Source of the DNA: Peromyscus leucopus
Taxonomy: Eukaryota > Chordata > Mammalia > Rodentia > Cricetidae
Length of the DNA stretch: 64,000 nucleotides
Reading direction: 5' to 3'
NCBI RefSeq assembly: GCF_004664715.2
Contig: NC_051069.1
Span: forward strand, 72,314,647-72,378,646
The notes beneath the pieces were generated by a model. It was given only the letters and a program-made list of their open reading frames with translations, searched no databases and had not been told where the DNA came from. The translations under genes and the position numbers were made by a program. Position 1 is the stretch's first letter, and every line of letters begins with the position of its first letter. Shown one piece after another: positions 33,691 to 44,915 of the stretch.

Positions 33691-34884
33691 CACTTGTTTT
33701 CAAACATCCTCCTTTGCAGGTAAAGGTGGAGGCTGCTGTAGGTGGCCAGGGCTGTACGGTCAATGTCCTGGGTCTGGTGGTTCAACCAAGTCTTTAAAGG
33801 TCCAGGCTCTTCCCACTAGACATTCGCTTTTATCTTTACATTCATAACTCCCTGGTCACATGGTAGCTACACTACCTCCAGAAATGAAGTCCTTTCCCAA
33901 CTGTGCTTAAAACAGAAAAGGTGGAAGGGCTTTTCCTCATAGACATGTTTCTCAAAGGGAAATAAACTCTTTTCTTGATGTTCCGGCCAAGATCCTTGAG
34001 TTATTAGCCAGAAGCAGGTCACATGGCTACCCCTGGATCAACCACTTGAAAAAGACAACAGAGTTCTCACGATTTCCCCAGACCAGTCACGATTTATATC
34101 CTAGAGCCATGTATGTGGCCCCTGCCCCAAATCAAGGCTGTGTTAACAAAGGAGGAAGAGGGGACTTTGTGATGGTAAGGTGAACAAGCCATGGATATCT
34201 GTCACAGCCACCGCCAACAATAGTCATCAATCAGCTAGAGAGACAGTTCAGCCGTTGAGAGCACTTGAAGCTGTTGGACAGCCCTGGTACCTCGGTAATT
34301 GGCTATGGGTGAGACCACAGGAAGCTGGATAAACATGGGGTCCAGGGCCCCAAAAGACTCTGGCACAGGATGACTGTTACTGCAGGCTATTCTGTCCATC
34401 AAAGCCAGTTAATGGCAGGTTATGTGTGGTTAATAAGCATTTTAAAGCAAAATTATGAAAGCTTGAGAGCATTCTTGGCAATGGTTAATAAAAACTAACC
34501 TCCTGCAGTGAAAAGGCAAACCTAGAGAAGAATCAAGCTTGGGACTGCATTAAAAGGTCCATCATTATTCAGAGAAAGCCAAATGCTGAGCCCCAGAAAA
34601 TCCGTTCTAGCAAGTCCAGGACACTAAACGGGGATGTATCAGGACCCCAGCATCTGAGAACGTTCGGTCCATTCCCGAAGTCCTTGGCAGGTCAAACTGC
34701 ATTGAGTCCGCTGGACCTGCAGAAGTGGTCCATTCCTCATTTGTGGTGGGAGATGCCCCTTCCCCCTTCACCTTGCCTTGCAGTCCTAACAAAGATGCAG
34801 TGATCAGTTGTATCAGGAACGTTTTAGGGGTACAGTGATCAGAGTCATGCCACAAGCTCTCCTCCAAAATACAAGACAAATAAT
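33691..34884. other. Mostly unique sequence
   Basis: A short B2-head remnant may lie at 34226-34275 ('AGAGACAGTTCAGCCGTTGA', 'GAGCACTTG'). No gene recognised. Confidence 0.4.
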
Positions 34885-34985
34885 TGCGTATTGCTCAACC
34901 TCCTGTAACTCCAACTCCAGCTGGTCTGATTCCATTTTCTGGCCTTTGTGAACAACTGCCCCAACACACATGCACACGTGTATTA
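34885..34985 (+). repeat. B2-type SINE, 3' part
   Basis: 'CCTGTAACTCCAACTCCAGC', 'CATTTTCTGGCCTTTGTGAA' and 'CACATGCACACGTG' follow the B2 body order. The head is missing or unrecognisable. Confidence 0.65.
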
Positions 34986-35306
34986 ATAAGTTATAAAATA
35001 ATTCTTTTTCCCTAAGATCCATCAAGAGTGCTTAGCAATCTGGAGGTAGCAAATGCTGTGATCATTTTTTGCTTATCTTCCCCACACCACACCACCCCCC
35101 AGAACCTCCAAAAGGAGCTTCACATTTGCATTTGGAAGTTTAGTGGAACCAGAAAGATGTATGAAAGAAAGATACATCTTTATGTTAAATGAAATTAAAA
35201 TAAGACAAATAGCTCCTCTCCATATCTTTATATGTACATATGAATACATATGCTAAAAGAAGATTATAGTTTTATTTTATATACCCTCATTGTTAAAAAT
35301 AGGAAG
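34986..35306. other. Unique sequence, no gene seen
   Basis: Includes a CCA/CACC-rich patch at about 35080-35102. Nothing else. Confidence 0.4.
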
Positions 35307-35442
35307 GCGGAGTGGCATGGTGGTGCACACCTTTAATCCTAGCAGAGACAGGTGGATCTCTGTGAGTTTGAGGCAATCCTGGTCTACAGAGTAAGTTTCA
35401 GGCCAGCCAGGGTTACCTAGTGAGACCCCACCTCAAAAAATA
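35307..35442 (+). repeat. B1 SINE with internal deletion
   Basis: 'GGCATGGTGGTGCACACCTT' head, then directly 'AGCAGAGACAGGTGGATCTC': the usual middle 'CCAGCACTYGGGAGG' part is missing about 15 bases. It ends with 'GAGACCCCACCTCAAAAAAT'. Diverged, old copy. Confidence 0.85.
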
Positions 35443-35596
35443 AACACATGTATATATTGACAGATGCAAGTTTATTTAGAGTGAAGGCAAAAAACCAGAA
35501 TGGAACACCAGTGATACTCGAGTGAACTGGCATGTTGCAGAATAACGCTACAACTGCAATGTTCGTGTTGTGTGGTTTTTCCCGGGGAGATGTTGT

Positions 35597-36947
35597 TGTC
35601 TTAGCTTCTTTTGTGATTGTTGTAATGATGTATACTAACAAAAGCAACTTCAGAGAGAGAAGGTTGACTTTAGGTGACAGGTTAGTGTCCATCATTGTGG
35701 GAAAGTCATGGCAGCAGGGACTTGGAGCAGCCAGTCCACCCACAAAGCAGAGAGAGAATTAACACAAGCATGTTTGTGCTCAGCTCACATCCCCTGCTCT
35801 CACACACCTCAGGACCCATGGTACCAGCATCTCCAAAACGCTAGGGTCTCTGCTGCAACTGGCCTGCACCTTCACTAATTAATGGCTTCCTGCAGTCTCT
35901 CTAGGGACTCTGACCCTGCCACATGGTGCCAAGCCTCAACTTCTCTCCATGACCTCTGAAGATTGTAGTCCTGAGGCTTCTACCACAACAGACGTTGTAT
36001 CTTCATCAGTGGACTCTCCTGGTCTCTCACCCTTCATGCCTTCAAAACCAGTAACACCTTGCAAACTCTTACACATTACCAAGTTCACCTGCAAGGACAA
36101 GGTCCAGCCTTGGCCCGCTCTGGACCACAGCTTTTGTGTGCTGACCCTGAGGAAAGACTTCCCAGAAGATTTTGCTTCAGTGATACTGGTCTCTTCAGCA
36201 TCTCTGCTAATTTCTCAGCTCTCACTAACCAGCATCAGTTGCCCTGATAAAGGAAAGTTTTTTTTGTTTTTTTTTTTTTTAATCTTAGTGGTGCTGTCTT
36301 CTTGTTAATCGCAGCCAATTCTTCAGCTCTAGCTCACCAGAAACCCCAGATTTCTAACACCAACTATCACACAAACAGCCCCAATAGAGTGTGCTTCCCC
36401 CTAAAACTTTCAAATCCAGGGCTCTGTTCTCTGCACCGCTCTCAACAATGGCTCCAAGTTTCCACCACAGCTCATTAAGCTCTGAGCACCTTATGGCTTT
36501 CCCAAAATCCCAGAGTCCTTCCACAATCTCTTAGAAACCCATGGTTAGGTCTGTCACAGCCATACTGTACCATGACCTGGCACCAATTTTGTCTTAGTTA
36601 GTTTGATAAAGACCATGATCAAAGTCAACTTCAGGTGGAAAGGGTTTATCTTCTTTTAGACTTCCAGGTAACAGTCCGTCACTGAGGAAAGTCGGAGCAG
36701 GAACTCAAACAGGGAAGGAACCTGGAGGTGGGAACTGAAGCAGAGGCTGCTTTCCTGGCTGGCTCCTTGTGGCCTGCTTTCTTAGACAACCCAGAACAAC
36801 CCAGGGATGGCCCTGTCAAGTGAGCTGGGATCTCCTGCATCAATCATTAATCAAGACAGTACCTCACAAACTTACCTATAGGTCCACCTTGTGGAGACAT
36901 TTTCTCAGTTAAGACTCCATCTTCTCAGATGACTCTCACAAGCCATG
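35597..36947 (+). mobile_element. Composite LTR-type rodent repeat: partial LTR, internal part, LTR (family D here)
   Basis: The right part (36590-36947) starts TGTCTTAGTTAG and follows the family order 'GACCATGATCAAAGTCAACT', 'GAACCTGGAGGTGGGAACTG', 'TTTCTTAGACAACCCAGAAC', 'ACATTTTCTCAGTTAAGACT'. The left part (35597-35760) starts TGTCTTAGCTTC and includes 'CAAAAGCAACTTCAGAGAGA'. Between them is an internal segment (CT-rich, no retroviral domains recognised). Other family-D LTRs occur at 42050, 51376 and 52287. Non-autonomous or decayed. No intact genes. Confidence 0.7.
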
Positions 36948-37001
36948 GGAGGGGCCTGGTGAGTCTCACAAGTCACAGGAGGGACCTGGTGAGTCTCACA
37001 A
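36931..37001. repeat. 30-bp tandem repeat, about 2.4 units
   Basis: GASTCTCACAAGYCA...GGACCTGGT is repeated at 36931-36960 and 36961-36990, with a partial third at 36991-37001. It replaces the expected 3' end of the family-D LTR, so it probably arose by slippage there. Confidence 0.9.
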
Positions 37002-37299
37002 CTTCCTTCATCTCAAAGAAGTCCCCGCACCTTCTGTCAAGGGCATGGTTCAAGCTGAAGGAAGTCACGGCAAGCAGCTGGATACCTCATCACTCAAACA
37101 TACAAATATTTTTGAATTGTTGAGATGAACAGTCTTTGCCATCTTCAGAACATAAAAAAAAAAAATCTTCACTACAAGATACTTCAAAGTGTACAGTAAT
37201 AACAAATGCAATACAACGATAATGAAAGCCTCATATATTAAACTCAAGGAGAGTTGTAAGGTCTGAATAAAACTTTATTACCCTGTCTTTAAAGACTTA

Positions 37300-37467
37300 A
37301 AAAAATTAGATGTATATGTGTGCACATGACTGCAGGTGTCCACAAAGGCCTTGAAGCTGGAGTGGGAGGTGGTTGTGAGGGACAGTGACGTGGGTGCTGG
37401 GAACTGAATTCAGGTTCTCTGCATGAGCCGTATGTGCTGTTAACCACTGAGGCATCTCCGCAGTCCC
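37300..37467 (-). repeat. B2/B3-type SINE
   Basis: Head complement 'CTGAGGCATCTCCGCAGTCC' at 37447-37466, 'GTGCTGTTAACC', 'GGGTGCTGGGAACTGAATTC' and 'GGTGGTTGTGAGGGACAGTG'. The tail is AAAAATT-rich at about 37298. Confidence 0.85.
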
Positions 37468-39057
37468 TTTGTCTCTGTTGGAGAAATCATCTTGGTATCC
37501 TTCGTTCAGGAAGCCTGTTAAGTAAGCTCCTGACAACATCATTAAAGGGGGACGTATCAGCTGCTGGATTGTAAGTTCAGAGCACAATGAGAAAGGGGCA
37601 AGTCCGAAGGATCAGCTCCGCATTTCATGACCGCCCACCTGGAAGGATTCACAGACATCAGCACAGAGTTGGACTCAGGGCTGCAACGTATGACTAAAAA
37701 CACAAAAGCAAAATCAGCACGGGGGAAAATGGCACAGGGGACAGAGTGTGGAAAGAGGCACGGACATCCAAGAGACTTTCCGAGCAGACCCAGGGCTCGA
37801 TTCTTCCAGCAATATGCAGTAACAACAGGTGAGGAGTCTTCTACCGGGAAGTCATTAGAGCCTCAGAGCCCAAGTCTGAATCAGAGGCTTGCCACTCAAG
37901 TTTCCTCAGCCTAGACGTACCAAAATTCCGTGCTCCCAGACAAACGAGGTTATTCAGTACAAATGATGCTGCATCCATAGGTCAGTTGTATTAAACTCAC
38001 GTATCCCTCGGGGAGTGTCAGAACCACAAAGCACAGGTTGTCATCTGAGCACCAACCCCACACCGGGGTACTGCAGTTTCTTCTGAATTCGCCACACTCC
38101 TGGGACCGACACGTGAAGGATTCCAGCTGGGTCCCTGAGAAGAGGCCAACTGTCCTTGTCGGGTTTTGTCCCTATATTTACCGTGATAGCATCTAGTTTG
38201 TTGATTAAGTCCATGGAGGCTGCTTTCTCCCCGCCTTCTTCTCCCTCCTCCCTAACAGAACAGCACCTGACATGGTTCCTATAATCAGTTAGTTAGCTGG
38301 GGGTTGGGGCAGGTGATGGAGCTCTCTCAGGGCAAAAGCTGACAAGTCAGTTGCTGCAGGGAACTTCCACCCGGGACATTGGCCTCCTCTCTGGAGTTGC
38401 CTAAAGGAGTAGAGCCGATCCGGGCACTCAGGTACACACACACTGTGCAGGTTCTAAGGTTGGCCTGAAATCTCTACCTTGTTATTTTATGCCTCGGCCT
38501 GCCCACGAGGCAGCTCCATCCAGAACACAAGCCTTGTGTCTTCAGAGAAACGAGACACCACTCCTGTTTTGTACTTGAACGCTAGAAAATTGGCCACACA
38601 TTCCCTGCTCCCCTCCGAGTTCACTTGCTCAAGCTTCTTTTTATCATCCTTCAGGTTTGTTTCACTCTTTTGAGGAGAAGCCTCTGTTTACTGTTGTGGG
38701 AATGGTCGGCCTCTGACTGGAGCAGAGAGCACGTCCCTCCCCTTTCTCTCTTTGAGTGACCACAAGGTGGGACACACAATGCTTGGCCAAACGCGACCTT
38801 TGGAGCCTGACGGCAGGAAGAGGACCCCAGGGTTTCTTATAGAGAACTTCCAGTTATTCACACCTGCTCCGAACAGTAAGTATTTCATTGGACACCAGGC
38901 TGACGTCTTTCCTTTCTGAAATAAGCCAGGAGGAAAGCTGCAGCCACAGGGATGGGATCTTCTGGTGCTTGAGCCCTGGGGAGCCTCCCAGGCCTGCCTC
39001 AGTGCGTTGTTCCTAGTTCTCCATTTCACGACACAGCAGCGTCTGTTAGGATAGCAA
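37468..39057. other. Unique sequence, no gene seen
   Basis: No transposon recognised over 1.6 kb. Frames of 95 (37627-37914 plus) and 113 codons (38688-39029 minus) have no recognisable domain. Confidence 0.4.
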
Positions 39058-39070
39058 CCCCCCCCCCCCC
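39058..39070. repeat. Poly(C) run
   Basis: Thirteen C in a row, a difficult homopolymer whose length may be an assembly estimate. Confidence 0.95.
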
Positions 39071-39172
39071 GGCCTTATATTATCTTAAATACACGAGCAG
39101 GAGCCTTCTATTATTTTCTAGATTTCTGAACCACAGAAGCCAATGTGAGCAGTTGCACACACCAGCAGCACG

Positions 39173-39212
39173 TGTGAGTGCGTGTGTGTGCGCACGCGTG
39201 CGCATATGTGTT
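39173..39212. repeat. Alternating purine-pyrimidine tract (Z-DNA-prone)
   Basis: GTGTGAGTGCGTGTGTGTGC followed by GCACGCGTGCGCATATGTG: mostly GT/GC/CA steps, the composition that most readily adopts left-handed DNA under supercoiling. Confidence 0.8.
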
Positions 39213-39713
39213 GGTAGGGGCAGGGCACACCCTGGCAGAAACAGCCCCAAGGTCCTATGGCTTCTACAACACAGTCACCAGTTTATTCCTTCCCTTTTCT
39301 TTCAATGGCCCCACCCTCCTTTCCTCTCCCACCCTTTTCCCTGTGTGCCCCGCACATGGTAGTTTCCTCGGGTTTGGGTTGTTGTTATTTGTTTGTTTGT
39401 GCCAACTAAATGACTCTGATCTGATTTGGGTGAGTTTCCTCTGTTTGCATCCACGTCTCTTAAATGTTCTTTTTTTTCTTTCCATCCTCCAAGCCAGCTC
39501 TGATAATAGTACGACCTACACAAATTTTGACGGGTTTCCTGATGCCTTCAAAATAAGACCCGGGCCTTAGTCTGTTTCTCACAACCGCCCGCAGCTCAGC
39601 AGCACCCTCCTCCCCGCTTGGTTGTGTATGTTTTTGATTTGATTGACGTTATCCTTATCCCACACCTCATTTGTACCTTTAACAATTTTTGGTTCAAGAA
39701 AAGGAAGGCGGAG
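39213..39713. other. Unique sequence, no gene seen
   Basis: A 130-codon plus frame (39178-39570) begins in the GT/GC tract and is T-rich and hydrophobic. No domain, not called. Confidence 0.35.
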
Positions 39714-39748
39714 AGGAGGGAGGGAGGGAGGGAGGGAGGGAGGGAGAG
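39714..39748. repeat. (GGGA)n microsatellite
   Basis: About eight GGGA units flanked by further purines to about 39780. Confidence 0.95.
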
Positions 39749-39789
39749 AAGGAGAGCAATCACAAGAAAAAGAAACAGGAGGTATATGG

Positions 39790-40405
39790 GGACTGTGTAG
39801 CTCTTACATTTCAGCTTCCACGGTGACGTCTGACACAGAGTAGGACTTGGTACACAGAACAGGTCTGTTGTTTGTGGAAAGCAAACCAACTACGTGGATA
39901 CACCACCAGGTTTTCCTAAAGGCAAAGAAGGAGCATTTTGTGGAGGGGTCTTCGTGGAGGCTCTGACGCGGTCACTGTAACTTGGGGTGCTGTTTCTGAC
40001 GCTGACTACGTACAGTTTGTATTACGGGCGTGTTCTAGTTACGCACATTCTTGCAGCGCAGCTTTTAGCGGCGCCTTTCTCGGGAGCTAGTAGGAAATTC
40101 TGAGGGTTAAAGCCTCTGGACCAGGGCTAGGGAATAAATGAAAAACACAGGGCTCTAGGCTCTATTTTTAGTCTGTCGGAACGTGGCCCATAATCCTGAA
40201 TATGTAAAAAACACGTGATCACAGTGACCTGCCACTGAGCCGGCAAGCCCAAAAGGAACTGGCATCCAATGCCTTGCTGTTTTATAGTATGATGGTCTAG
40301 CGCTTTTCATTGGAAGCTCAGTGTTCAAATCCCAACTCCAGGACTTTTGGCTCTTTGCTTACTCTTTCTAAATGTCCCTCTGCTCTGTGTGTAACAGAAG
40401 GAAGA
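39790..40405. other. Unique sequence, no gene seen
   Basis: Nothing recognised before the B1 tail. Confidence 0.4.
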
Positions 40406-40406
40406 G

Positions 40407-40579
40407 CCTTTTTTTTTTTTTTTTTTTTTTTGGTTTTCCGAGACAGGGTTTCTCTGTGTAGCTTTGCGCCTTTCCTGGATCTCATTCTGTAGCCCAGGCT
40501 GGCCTCGAACTCACAGAGATCCGCCTGGCTCTGCCTCCCGAGTGCTGGGATTAAAGGCATGCACCACCACCTCCCGGCG
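40407..40579 (-). repeat. B1 SINE with long poly(T) (tail) side
   Basis: Minus B1 with a 22-base T run at 40410-40431, 'CCGAGACAGGGTTTCTCTGT', and head complement ending near 40579. The flanks AAGAGCCTTTT and AAGAGCCCTTTT suggest a target duplication with one base difference. Confidence 0.95.
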
Positions 40580-40742
40580 AAAGAGCCCTTTTAGAATATG
40601 AGAGAGTAGAGGATGATCAGATAAAGAAAATGAGCCATTGACACAGAGTATTTGAAAAAGTACTGCCTCAACTGATTTTGTACAAAACTTGAATAGGAGC
40701 ATTGTTTGAGGTGGATTTTTAGGTTTGGGCTTGGCTCAATAA

Positions 40743-40794
40743 TGGATACAACTTCCTTCTTTTTTTGTTTTTGTTTTTTTTTTGGATACAACTT
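40743..40794. mobile_element. Probable tail-only retroposon insertion
   Basis: TGGATACAACTT occurs twice, at 40743-40754 and 40783-40794. The 28 bases between them (40755-40782) are only T-rich with two G and a CCTTC start. On minus this is an A-rich stretch with no element body. It looks like a retroposon truncated to its tail, flanked by a 12-bp duplication. A simple templated duplication plus T expansion is the alternative. Confidence 0.6.
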
Positions 40795-40875
40795 TCAAAG
40801 CCACCTCCTTAGAAAAGAAATGTTATGTACAGTCTATGGAGTAACATACAATACCTGTACTTTTGGTTTTGCTTT

Positions 40876-40904
40876 AAAAAAAAACTTACTTGTGTGCATG
40901 TGTG

Positions 40905-40952
<48 letters not shown>

Positions 40953-41134
40953 TGTGTGTGTGTGTAATCCTACATATGTGCGGGTTACTTTAGAGACTGG
41001 AGGAGGGTGTCAGAACCCCTGGGGCTAGAGTATAGATGATTGTGATCTGCACTACATGGGTACCAGAACCCAAACTCATGACCTTTAAAAGAATAGGAAG
41101 TGCTCTTAACTGCTGAGCTATTTCTTCAGGTCCC
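40876..41134 (-). repeat. B2/B3-type SINE with (TG)n
   Basis: Head complement 'GCTGAGCTATTTCTTCAGGT' at about 41113-41132, 'GTGCTCTTAACT', 'CCAGAACCCAAACTCATGAC' and 'ATTGTGATCTGCACTACATG'. The tail side holds an interrupted (TG)n at 40907-40965. Confidence 0.88.
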
Positions 41135-41189
41135 ATACTTTTAGTTTTAAGTGAGTTAGTTTATTAAATATATAACAAGCCCAAGTAAA

Positions 41190-41190
<1 letters not shown>

Positions 41191-41238
<48 letters not shown>
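41191..41238. repeat. (GA)n microsatellite
   Basis: About 23 GA units immediately before copy 2 of element E. Confidence 0.97.
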
Positions 41239-41242
<4 letters not shown>

Positions 41243-41885
41243 CTTGAGTCTTGGGCAGAGCAGTGTCCTCTCTGGTGTGGCTCCCAAGTCAAACAAATAA
41301 AAGAGAGCAGAAAGGTAACATAAACACCCAGCCGAAACCGAGACTGTTGACAGTCAGCCGACATCCCCTAGAGAGAGTCCTGTGCAGAGCAGTGTCCCCT
41401 TGGGTGAAGCTTCCACGTTAAAAGGGGGGAAAAAGGCAGCAGATGGAGAGAACATCATTGCATCAGCTCCATCAGGAGGAGCCAGCCGGGGAGCGAGGCT
41501 GTCAGAAGTAGCTTCTGCTTTTCTCTTCTGGTTTCTTTTTGAAGGATCATTTCCTTTACAAGGACTTAGTGATGTTGAGAGTTTTTGACTGAGCTTTCTC
41601 TCCATGTCGGAGCTGCTGATGGCTGCCCGAACTCCTGGCTTCTTTTGCCCACTGTAGGTATTTTTGTATTGTGGGGTAAGCAGCAGTGACAACCATTGAA
41701 CATGGCTTATCCCCTAGCTGTTTCCAAGGGCACAATGTTTTTTATCTTGGGCTGTTTTGCTGTCTCATCCCCTCTCACAAAGTTAGGGAGACTTGCCCAT
41801 TCCCAGACAAAGAGCCTCGGAAGATACTTTCAGACAAACAGACGTATTTGGGTCTGAACTGCCTGCAGGCAGGATAGAGAGCAGA
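41239..41885. mobile_element. LTR-retrotransposon-like internal repeat, copy 2 (element E here)
   Basis: Co-linear with 6584-7160, as listed there. It additionally keeps a duplicated block within itself: 'GCAGAGCAGTGTCCTCTCTG' near 41256 and 'GCAGAGCAGTGTCCCCTTGG' near 41386, each followed by a 'GGCTCCCAAG/AGCTTCCACG' variant. No recognised protein domain; the 112-codon minus frame (41354-41692) has no match I know. Confidence 0.6.
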
Positions 41886-42049
41886 GCTGAATATTTGAAT
41901 GTCACAGAGACACTGGTAAAATCCTCACGCTGTCTTGTTTTGCCTCACCTTTCCTGCTTTCATTCCTTCCATCCATCCTTCTCCTTCCTCCTCACACAGT
42001 CCCCTCATCATTTGAGGCACATGCCAAGCCTTCCCATATGCTCCCCAGC

Positions 42050-42448
42050 TGTCTTAGTTAGGGTTTCTATTACTGTGATAAAACATTAAGACCAAAAGCA
42101 ACTTGGGGAGGAAAATGTTTCATTTTATACTTCCGCATCACAGTCTGTCATTGAAGGCAATCAGGGCAGGAACCTAGAGGCAGGGAGTGAAGCAGAGACC
42201 ATGGAGGGACACTGCTTCCTGGGTTGTTTCTTATGGCTTGCTCATCCTGTTTTCTTATGTCATCCAGGATCACCTACCAAGGAGTGGCACTACCCACAGT
42301 GAGCTGGGCCCTCCCATGCCAGTCCTCAAGAAAATGCACTACAGACATGCACTACAGACAAATCTCACGGATGCATTTTCTCAGTGGAGGGTCTCTCATT
42401 GCAAATGACTCTGGCTTGTGTCAATTTGACATAAAACCAACGAGCACA
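42050..42448 (+). mobile_element. Family D LTR-like element
   Basis: Starts TGTCTTAGTTAGGGTTTCTA and ends 'CATAAAACCAACGAGCACA', i.e. TG...CA. Inside: 'AGCAACTTGGGGAGGAAAAT', 'CAGGAACCTAGAGGCAGGGA', 'TTTCTCAGTGGAGG'. A 13-bp unit GCACTACAGACAT is tandemly doubled at about 42337-42362. I could not find a clear target duplication. Confidence 0.8.
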
Positions 42449-43090
42449 GTGGCTCTCTGTTTGGGTGCCGTTTTTCAGATGGTGCCTTCCTATTGATATC
42501 TTTATTTTCTTCATTAATCATAAATGCTCTAAAGGTATCATATTTTAGTCTCACTCTCCCATGCCCTGAACATTCCGCACTGCTTTATATTGTCCTTTTC
42601 TAGCAAAATACTTGAAACGACGAGTAAATGAAAGGAAAAAATGTGGGTTTGGTAAAGTGGGTTTATTTGTAGTTGGTAAAATGACTCTATTAAAGATGGC
42701 TGAAGACCACTTCTTTGATTGGCACTGCTAAGAAGGTAAAACGGCTCTGACAAACAGAGAGTAAACACATGTTGACGATTTATTCTCCTCAATAATTAGT
42801 GATGGAACCAGCAAAAAGTATAACTTGACTTTAACAAGATTTAAGGAAATAAGAGTTGCATAGACCTCTTAAGAAAAGACAGAATAAGATTATACTTTGA
42901 ATGCAGAATTGGTGAATGACATCATCAGACACAATCTCTGGTGTCTTCTTTTCCACAGGGTGGAAGTCGTTTGGTTTTCTAACAGACACAGACATACAAG
43001 AAAACAGAACTTCACAAAACCAAAGCCTTCAATTAATAGTAAAAAGCAAAGTTAAGTAAGGCTTTATTTTCCCTAAAATAAAATAGTCTG
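42449..43090. other. Unique AT-rich sequence, no gene seen
   Basis: No repeat recognised upstream of the L1. Confidence 0.4.
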
Positions 43091-44125
43091 TGCCTGGACT
43101 GATAAACAATGACTCCAGATAACACTGAATGGGTACATAATCATCTTCTGGGTATTATTTACAGAATCAATAAACACAACTCTTTGATAATTCTCAATAT
43201 TTATGGTCTCAATCCCCAATTAAAAAAAAAACACAAACAGACTGGATCAGTAAACAGGATTCATCTTTCTTCTGCATTCAAGAAACACATGTCACCATGT
43301 TACCAAGGGTAAAAGTATGAAAAGGGTATTCCAAGCAAATGGATCTAAGAAGCAAGCAGGCATAGCTATTTTAACATCTGACAAAATAGACTCCATCCCA
43401 AAACTAATCAGAAGAGATAGGGAAGGACACTACACACTCATTAAAGGAAAAATCCACTAAGAGGATATTACAATGCTAAACATTTATGCAGCAAACACAA
43501 GGTTTTTGCTGTTTGTAAAAGTTCATAAAAGAAACACTACTACAGCTGAAATCACATACTGACCCTCACACAGTAACAGTGGGTAACTTCAATACCCACG
43601 TCAATACTCTTGCCAATAGATGGGTTATTCAGACAGAAAATAAGCCAAGAAATGCTGGAGTTAAATGATGTTATAAATCAAATGGACCTAATATATATCT
43701 GCAAAACATTTCACCTAAATACCAAAGAATATCTTTTCTTAACGGCAGCCCATTGAATTTTCTCTAAAACTGACCACATATTGGGACACAAAGCAAATCT
43801 CCACAGATATAGGAAAATTGAAATAACATCCTGAATCCTATCTGACCACCATGGATTTAGATTGATCTCAACAACAGAAACAGCAGAAAGTATGAAACTC
43901 ATGGAAACTTTAACAACTCAGCGCTGAATGAAAACTGGGTCAAGACAAGAATCAAGAATGAAATTGAAACCTTTTAAGAATTAAATGAAAATGAAAACAC
44001 CACGTACCTAAATATATGGGACACAATGAAAACCATTCTAAGAAGCAAGTTCATATCACTAAGTGATTATATCAAAAAAATCCCACAATGTGATACTTGT
44101 GATACTTGAAAACTTATTCTTGAAA

Positions 44126-44157
44126 GAAAAGAAGAAAAGAAGAAGAAGAAGAAGAAA

Positions 44158-44191
<34 letters not shown>

Positions 44192-44248
44192 AGAAGAAGA
44201 AGAAGAAGAAGAAGAAGAAGAAGAAGAAGAAGAAGAAGAAGAAGAAAG
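44126..44248. repeat. (GAA)n array inside L1 ORF2
   Basis: About 120 bases of GAA/AAG with GAAAA and GAGG interruptions at the left. It replaces the 'AGAAAAGAAG'-rich spot of L1 ORF2, which likely seeded it. The long Arg/Lys and Ser frames on the two strands are artefacts of the array. Confidence 0.97.
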
Positions 44249-44384
44249 ACCTAAAAAGGATACACAGGAAAAAATAATCAGACTCAGGCCTGAAATAAGC
44301 AAAACAGAAACAAAGAAACTATAAAGGATCAATGAAACAAAAAGTTAGTTCTTTGAGATAATTACCAAGATTGACAAACCCTTG

Positions 44385-44915
<531 letters not shown>

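Noticed and set aside
34226..34275. B2 head remnant on plus
   Set aside because: The match fades after about 35 bases and no tail follows. Mentioned but not called.
44063..44332. Arginine-rich and serine-rich frames on opposite strands
   Set aside because: Produced entirely by the (GAA)n array in the L1; no start context or domain.
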